In this document: piece by piece, positions 5,583 through 9,246 of the stretch
Numbering within the stretch: position 1 is the first letter of the stretch
Layout of the letters: every line of letters starts with the position of its first letter
NCBI GenBank assembly: GCA_016840595.1
Contig: JAEOSA010000068.1
Coordinates: 1 to 9,246, forward strand
DNA length: 9,246 bases
Reading direction: 5' to 3'
Source of the DNA: Candidatus Hermodarchaeota archaeon
Lineage (GTDB): Archaea; Asgardarchaeota; Hermodarchaeia; Hermodarchaeales; Hermodarchaeaceae
Program-made: the position numbers and the translations under genes
The notes under the pieces: generated by a model
What the model saw: only the letters and a program-made list of their open reading frames with translations
The model's database searches: none
Told to the model about the DNA's origin: nothing

Positions 5583-7340
5583 ATGAAACGACTGGTTCAC
5601 AACGGTATCCGCGTCATCGAACTTCCTACACCCACTGGAATAACGCTTACCGTTCGTGGTAACTCAATGGTGCTCAATGCGTTACAGGAACAAATGGCTA
5701 TGGCGTTTGTAGCAAAACGCCATCTCGGGTACTGGGAGGACCGAGTGTTTGTACGAAACTTCCTAAGGGATTTCAGTAAAATCTTGGGCGTTAAACCCGC
5801 ATTAAAACCCGAGGATGTTGACCTTGAAGAATTTTTCCAGGAAGGGATTGAGCATCGAGAACGTGAACAACAACAGAAAGAAAATATGACCAAAGAAGAG
5901 AAGAAAGCCTTAGCCGCTGAACGGAAAGCAGTTCGCGAAGCCCTACGTGAGAAATTTGGCAAGGCTGAAATTGATGGCGAAGAGGTGGAAATTGCCAACT
6001 GGACTGCGGAGCCCAATTGTATCTTTATGGGTCGTGGGAAGCATCCACTCCGTGGGAAATGGAAACCTGGTCCACAACAGAGTGATATTACGTTAAACCT
6101 GAGCCCTGACGTGCCTCAACCGGAAGGGAATTGGGCTGGACGTATCTGGCAACCAGATAGTCTCTGGGTGGCTAGGTGGGAAGACCGACTCTCTGGAAAA
6201 ATGAAGTATGTCTGGGTATCGGATACTGCTTCGATTAAACAAGAGCGTGAAGTAGAAAAATTTGAAGTGGCTCAACAACTTGCCAAACGCATTAAGCACG
6301 TGCGTCAGGCTATCCAAGAGGATATGACCGCAAAGAAACCTCGACGCCGACAAATTGCCACCGCGTGCTATCTTATTGATGTGCTTAGTCTCCGAGTTGG
6401 TGATGAAAAGGATCCCGATGAAGCGGACACGGTTGGCGCGACGACCTTACGTCCTGAGCATATTACCATAAAGGAAAATGGGGAGGTGGAATTTCAGTTC
6501 TTGGGCAAAGATTCGGTGCCATGGCATAAAACCGTCTCCTTACCTGCTGAGGTGGTTGAGGAACTACAGCACCTCATTGACAACGCCCGGGTACCCACTC
6601 TCCGAAACCGTCAAGGGCGGAGTCATCCTTCGCGTGAACGCCCACAAATATTTCCTGATGTCCGGAGCCGGAATGTGAATGCGTATCTTAATGAGATTAT
6701 GCCCGGACTCACCGCGAAAGTCTTCCGCACCTACCATGCGAGCAGTACCGTACGCTCCTATCTTGGTCGGGCAAAAGTCAAGCGAGCCGACCCGAATTGG
6801 AAGAAGAAAAACACAGCTAAACACGCTAACCTGCAAGCAGCTATCGTTTGTAACCATACAAAGCAAGCCCCAAAGGGTTGGTCGAAGCGAATGAACCGAT
6901 TTCGCGAACGCCAACGGCTTGCCAACGACCGTATCACTAAAGCCCAAGAAAATCTTCAGAATCGACAAGCGCGATTAAAGGATTTAGTCGCGAAACAGAA
7001 ATCAAAGCTTGAACAGCTGCAGGAAAAAGGTAAACCGATCCCTCGTAGGAAGAATCGCCCCTATACTTCATCTATTGCCACAGCCCGACGTAGCGTTGAA
7101 ACGGCGAAACAACGACTTGCCCGCGCCCGAGAAGCCAAAGAAAAGCTGAACGCCCAAATCGTCCTCTCCAAAAACACTCGAACGTGGAACCTCGGCACAA
7201 GCCTCAAAGCCTATATCGATCCCCGCATCTACCGCGATTGGGGACACCAAATCGATTATGATTGGAAAGATTTCTACCCCACAACGCTCCAACGTAAATT
7301 CGCCTGGATCGACAAAGACGTTGACACGACGGATAGCTAA
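5583..7340 (+). CDS. DNA topoisomerase IB, eukaryotic/archaeal type
   Basis: This 585-residue enzyme nicks one DNA strand through a 3'-phosphotyrosine and relaxes supercoils of both signs without ATP. The eukaryotic Top1 core is recognisable from about residue 50: FMGRGKHPLRGKWK at 148-161, DEADTVGATTLRPEHI at 279-294, and VEFQFLGKDSVPW. All five catalytic residues align with human Arg488, Lys532, Arg590, His632 and Tyr723 as Arg271, Lys309, Arg382 (AKVFRTYHAS), His425 (IVCNHTKQAP) and Tyr544 (LGTSLKAYIDPRI). A basic coiled-coil linker spans about 436-528. The long disordered N-terminal region of eukaryotic Top1 is absent, as usual in archaea. Lys309 to Arg382 and His425 to Tyr544 are longer than in human Top1 (73 against 58; 119 against 91 residues). 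The start at ATG 5583 has a weak GGAG. The gene ends directly against the convergent HPS stop. Confidence 0.96.
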   Translation: MKRLVHNGIRVIELPTPTGITLTVRGNSMVLNALQEQMAMAFVAKRHLGYWEDRVFVRNFLRDFSKILGVKPALKPEDVDLEEFFQEGIEHREREQQQKENMTKEEKKALAAERKAVREALREKFGKAEIDGEEVEIANWTAEPNCIFMGRGKHPLRGKWKPGPQQSDITLNLSPDVPQPEGNWAGRIWQPDSLWVARWEDRLSGKMKYVWVSDTASIKQEREVEKFEVAQQLAKRIKHVRQAIQEDMTAKKPRRRQIATACYLIDVLSLRVGDEKDPDEADTVGATTLRPEHITIKENGEVEFQFLGKDSVPWHKTVSLPAEVVEELQHLIDNARVPTLRNRQGRSHPSRERPQIFPDVRSRNVNAYLNEIMPGLTAKVFRTYHASSTVRSYLGRAKVKRADPNWKKKNTAKHANLQAAIVCNHTKQAPKGWSKRMNRFRERQRLANDRITKAQENLQNRQARLKDLVAKQKSKLEQLQEKGKPIPRRKNRPYTSSIATARRSVETAKQRLARAREAKEKLNAQIVLSKNTRTWNLGTSLKAYIDPRIYRDWGHQIDYDWKDFYPTTLQRKFAWIDKDVDTTDS

Positions 7341-8003
7341 CTACTCTTTTCCCACTAGTTTGGTAATTGTTTCTTGGAATTTTTTTGCGGACTTGGCTGG
7401 ACTTTTTGCTTTTGTAATTCCCCCACCCGCAATGATGATTTCTACCGGATACGAGAGAATTTTTGTCAAATCGTCCACGCGGATTCCCCCCGCTACTGCC
7501 AGACAAGGGTGTCCTCGTAATCGGGAGACAGATTCCAATTCTGTGTATGGTGCTCGTCGCGCGGCTCGGCTATCTAATCCACTGTGTACACATGCATAGT
7601 GGATACTTGTGCCCTTGAAGGATAATCCCAGAATGTCAGCTAACCGGCTAATGGGAATGCGGGATACGATTAAATCTGCCATGACTTCAACCTTAAACTC
7701 GTGTGCCGCTTTCAATGCGCCTAGGAGGGTTTCACTATAGGCATCGGCTAGCACCGTGACGATGTCGGCTGAAGCTTGTGCCGCCATGCGCACCTCAAGA
7801 TATCCTGCATCAGCCGTCTTCAAATCCGCACAGATTTCCTTTTGTGGGTATGCTTTCTTGAGCGCCTTCACCACACCAATTCCCTCAGCTTTAATCAGCG
7901 GTGTCCCTGCCTCCATAATATCGACGTAGGGTGCAACCTGATTTGCCAAGTCAAGGGCATCATCCAGATTTTCAAAATCTAACGCAACCTGCAATCGGAC
8001 CAT
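7341..8003 (-). CDS. 3-hexulose-6-phosphate synthase (HPS), OMP decarboxylase superfamily
   Basis: This 220-residue TIM barrel reversibly condenses formaldehyde with ribulose-5-phosphate to give D-arabino-3-hexulose-6-phosphate. Visible motifs: LQVALDF (4-10), IMEAGTPLIKAEG (29-41), the metal-binding ADLKTADAG (59-67, D-x-K-x-x-D), CVHSGLD (138-144), AVAGGIRVDDL (169-179) and the phosphate loop IIAGGGITKAKSP (190-202). In archaea lacking the oxidative pentose-phosphate route, the reverse reaction is thought to supply ribulose-5-phosphate for nucleotides and to release formaldehyde. Keto-gulonate-6-phosphate decarboxylase is the main alternative. The isomerase partner (PHI) and Fae are not adjacent. 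The frame is open to a GTG at 8015, but ATG 8003 gives the normal family N-terminus. The tail is lysine-rich. Confidence 0.9.
   Translation of the reverse strand: MVRLQVALDFENLDDALDLANQVAPYVDIMEAGTPLIKAEGIGVVKALKKAYPQKEICADLKTADAGYLEVRMAAQASADIVTVLADAYSETLLGALKAAHEFKVEVMADLIVSRIPISRLADILGLSFKGTSIHYACVHSGLDSRAARRAPYTELESVSRLRGHPCLAVAGGIRVDDLTKILSYPVEIIIAGGGITKAKSPAKSAKKFQETITKLVGKE
7380..7413 (+). terminator. T-rich tracts, likely topoisomerase IB terminator inside HPS
   Basis: Reading plus, a run of seven T (7380-7386), one of five (7403-7407) and one of four (7410-7413) begin 40 bases after the topoisomerase stop. On the minus strand they lie in the lysine-rich end of HPS (around KAKSPAKSAKKF). 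As there is no intergenic space, archaeal T-tract termination would have to occur here. Confidence 0.45.
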
Positions 8004-8083
8004 TGCAACAACCACTCATACACCCTCGTTCTACGCCCTAAAAACCCACCTCTCACTATCTTCGAAGGTCCTAATGCGAAACA

Positions 8084-8098
8084 CGAAAGGATAAAAGG
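8084..8098 (+). promoter_or_regulatory. BRE/TATA promoter, leaderless spacing
   Basis: CGAAAGG (8084-8090) resembles the archaeal BRE and ATAAAAGG (8091-8098) a TATA box centred about 27-28 bases before ATG 8122. No SD lies before that ATG. Box order, sequence and spacing all match a leaderless archaeal promoter; this is the clearest one in the window. Confidence 0.65.
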
Positions 8099-8121
8099 CG
8101 TAAACTTCCAAACGGTTTCAT

Positions 8122-8505
8122 ATGCGCGCTTATACTTGTCTTGCTGTACTCTTTGTCATCATCGCCATTGGTGCAGCCTTTTTCGGATTCATGTTCATGA
8201 TTGCCACAGTAGGTGACCTTGCCCAAAACCAACTCACCGCCTACATGCTTTTCGGTGGCACAGCTGTGTTCATCATCCTCGCCATCCTAATGGGATGGTG
8301 GGGACAACGTTCACCCGAACGTGTCGTCGTGGAAGCCCATGTTGACCTTCCCCGTGATTTCGACGTCAGCCAAGTCTCCTGCCCCCATTGCGGCGGGACA
8401 CCCCGACGAGAAAATCTCGCCTACGATCGCGGCATTGGCGCTGTCGTACTCACCTGTCCCTACTGTAACAAGGTCTCTCAACTCGTCGAAGATGTCAAAT
8501 GGTAG
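8122..8505 (+). CDS. Two-helix membrane protein with C-terminal zinc ribbon
   Basis: This 127-residue protein is not a named family to me. Two hydrophobic helices span about residues 5-30 and 39-60 (VFIILAILMGWW ends the second). A short polar stretch follows, then a zinc ribbon with Cys87-Cys90 (CPHC) and Cys112-Cys115 (CPYC). Two helices suggest that both ends face the same side; the Cys-rich part is most likely cytoplasmic, given the Arg residues after helix 2 (QRSPER). The role is unknown: metal binding, membrane tethering of a partner, or signalling are all possible. The start is fixed by the leaderless promoter upstream. A second zinc-ribbon gene follows after 97 bases. Confidence 0.82.
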   Translation: MRAYTCLAVLFVIIAIGAAFFGFMFMIATVGDLAQNQLTAYMLFGGTAVFIILAILMGWWGQRSPERVVVEAHVDLPRDFDVSQVSCPHCGGTPRRENLAYDRGIGAVVLTCPYCNKVSQLVEDVKW

Positions 8506-8602
8506 TACCAAGGCGGAAAGCAAAAAAGCCTGTCTTTCCCTAGCCCTATCAAGACTCTACGAATGCTAACCCTTGAGGACCCCGATTGAGCTGAACACAT
8601 CC

Positions 8603-8971
8603 ATGGTTCCCGAAACACCGCCACCACCAGTCGACCCGTCTTCAAACGACGACATCTTGAAGCAGATTAAACAAGCACTGGATGATTTGAAAAAGGTCGG
8701 CAAAATCGCTGTTATCCAAATTTGTCCCCAATGTAAGTCCCCCAAACTACGCAGCCGAGAACCTTGGTTTGATATCGGCGGCGCCATGGGTATCACCCCA
8801 CCCAAATATCTTTGCACCCGGTGCGGCTACTGGGGACGCGTCGTCATCGAAGTCACCCATGCCGACGTCGACGAAACAGTCCTCGACGAGATACTGAACG
8901 CCGATATTGAAAGCGCCCAAAAGCTCTTGAACGACCTCCACCAAGAACACCCCACAAATGAAAAAGATTAG
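8603..8971 (+). CDS. Zinc-ribbon protein of unknown function
   Basis: This 122-residue soluble protein has a proline-rich start (PETPPPPVDPSS), a charged helix (about 16-33), then a zinc ribbon with Cys41-Cys44 (CPQC) and Cys71-Cys74 (CTRC). Between the knuckles is FDIGGAMGITPPKYLC, a pattern I recall from uncharacterised archaeal zinc-ribbon proteins. An acidic helical tail (about 85-114) follows. No function can be assigned. A TTG ten codons upstream (8573) is an alternative start; neither has a good SD, and ATG is preferred as the commoner codon. It sits 97 bases after another zinc-ribbon gene and 20 bases before a secreted-protein gene, so all three may be one transcript. Confidence 0.8.
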   Translation: MVPETPPPPVDPSSNDDILKQIKQALDDLKKVGKIAVIQICPQCKSPKLRSREPWFDIGGAMGITPPKYLCTRCGYWGRVVIEVTHADVDETVLDEILNADIESAQKLLNDLHQEHPTNEKD

Positions 8972-8991
8972 TTATTGGACGTGAATTGACC

Positions 8992-9246
8992 GTGACCCGC
9001 ATCAAACTCTTCCCGCTGGCATTGACCCTCTGTCTACTCTTTGCTCTAGCTTCTCCCTTTTTTATCATGCCAGCATTACACACCCAAGCCAATACAACCA
9101 CAGGCATAACTTCACACCGAAGCACACCACTCGACTATGATTTTCGAGTGCTTAATGAAACCGTCCACGTCTTCCCACAAATTGATGCCTCGGTCATCAT
9201 CAACTACTCCATTACTTTTCGTAATTTTGGTTCTCAATTCGACTGG
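8992..9246 (+). CDS. Secreted or membrane protein of unknown function, partial
   Basis: The first 85 codons are present and the frame is open to the right edge. The N-terminus is a signal peptide: MTRIKLF, a hydrophobic core (PLALTLCLLFALASPFFIM), and a possible cleavage after Ala33 (HTQA, then NTTT). The exported part is Thr/Ser-rich, then predicted beta strand (VHVFPQIDASVIINYSITF followed by RNFGSQFDW). That stretch resembles large secreted proteins I associate with Asgard archaeal genomes, a recollection that needs a search. GTG at 8992 is the chosen start; TTG at 8986 is an alternative with equally weak SD support. Confidence 0.72.
   Translation, partial: MTRIKLFPLALTLCLLFALASPFFIMPALHTQANTTTGITSHRSTPLDYDFRVLNETVHVFPQIDASVIINYSITFRNFGSQFDW

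Noticed and set aside
5597..6016. 139-codon minus-strand frame inside topoisomerase IB
   Set aside because: It is an antisense shadow rich in Ser and Arg over a gene with clear catalytic motifs.
8515..8539. GGAAAG...CTTTCC hairpin after the membrane zinc-ribbon gene
   Set aside because: The six-base stem has a 13-base loop and no T tract follows, so a terminator is not supported.
8573..8602. TTG start adding ten residues to the zinc-ribbon protein
   Set aside because: No SD favours it over ATG 8603; left as an alternative.
1..9246. CRISPR arrays, transposons, tRNA/rRNA genes, toxin-antitoxin or phage-defence genes
   Set aside because: I looked on both strands and saw no regular repeats, terminal inverted repeats, tRNA-like folds or defence-type domains.

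Overview
The window is a gene-dense archaeal chromosome segment, with gaps mostly under 170 bases and genes on both strands. Three things point to Archaea: an uninterrupted eukaryote-type DNA topoisomerase IB, a PAC2-family protein ending in a proteasome-docking HbYX motif, and promoters of the BRE/TATA type. One of these promoters sits at leaderless spacing, while other genes have strong Shine-Dalgarno (SD) sites. The gene mix (topo IB, PAC2, hexulose-6-phosphate synthase, zinc-ribbon proteins, a secreted protein of a type I associate with Asgard genomes) would suit an Asgard (Thor/Hermod-like) or TACK-type archaeon. That placement is an inference; no marker here fixes the phylum.

Layout. 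(1) 1-612, minus strand: a DUF134 DNA-binding protein translationally coupled by a GTGA overlap to a NifX/MTH1175-type protein that runs off the left edge; a perfect 22-bp palindrome abuts the DUF134 start. (2) 734-3095, plus: a thiamine-diphosphate enzyme with a TTG start, followed by an ADP-ribose-pyrophosphatase-type Nudix hydrolase. (3) 3118-4368, minus: PAC2 protein then Hsp20, a tight proteostasis operon. (4) 4451-4723, plus: a small DUF6504-like protein, divergent from PAC2. (5) 4752-5420, minus: a methyltransferase with an N-terminal membrane anchor. (6) 5583-7340, plus: topoisomerase IB with all five catalytic residues. (7) 7341-8003, minus: hexulose-6-phosphate synthase, convergent with topo IB with no bases between the two stop codons. 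(8) 8122-9246, plus: a two-helix membrane zinc-ribbon protein with a clear leaderless promoter, a soluble zinc-ribbon protein, and the start of a secreted or membrane protein cut by the right edge.

Most of this is conserved core biology: DNA topology, proteasome assembly and chaperoning, sugar-phosphate metabolism and small regulators. I see no CRISPR array, transposon, RNA gene or defence island. The best leads are the HbYX-tailed PAC2 gene paired with a small heat-shock gene, the topo IB with two apparent insertions relative to the human enzyme, and the palindromic operator candidate in front of DUF134-NifX.
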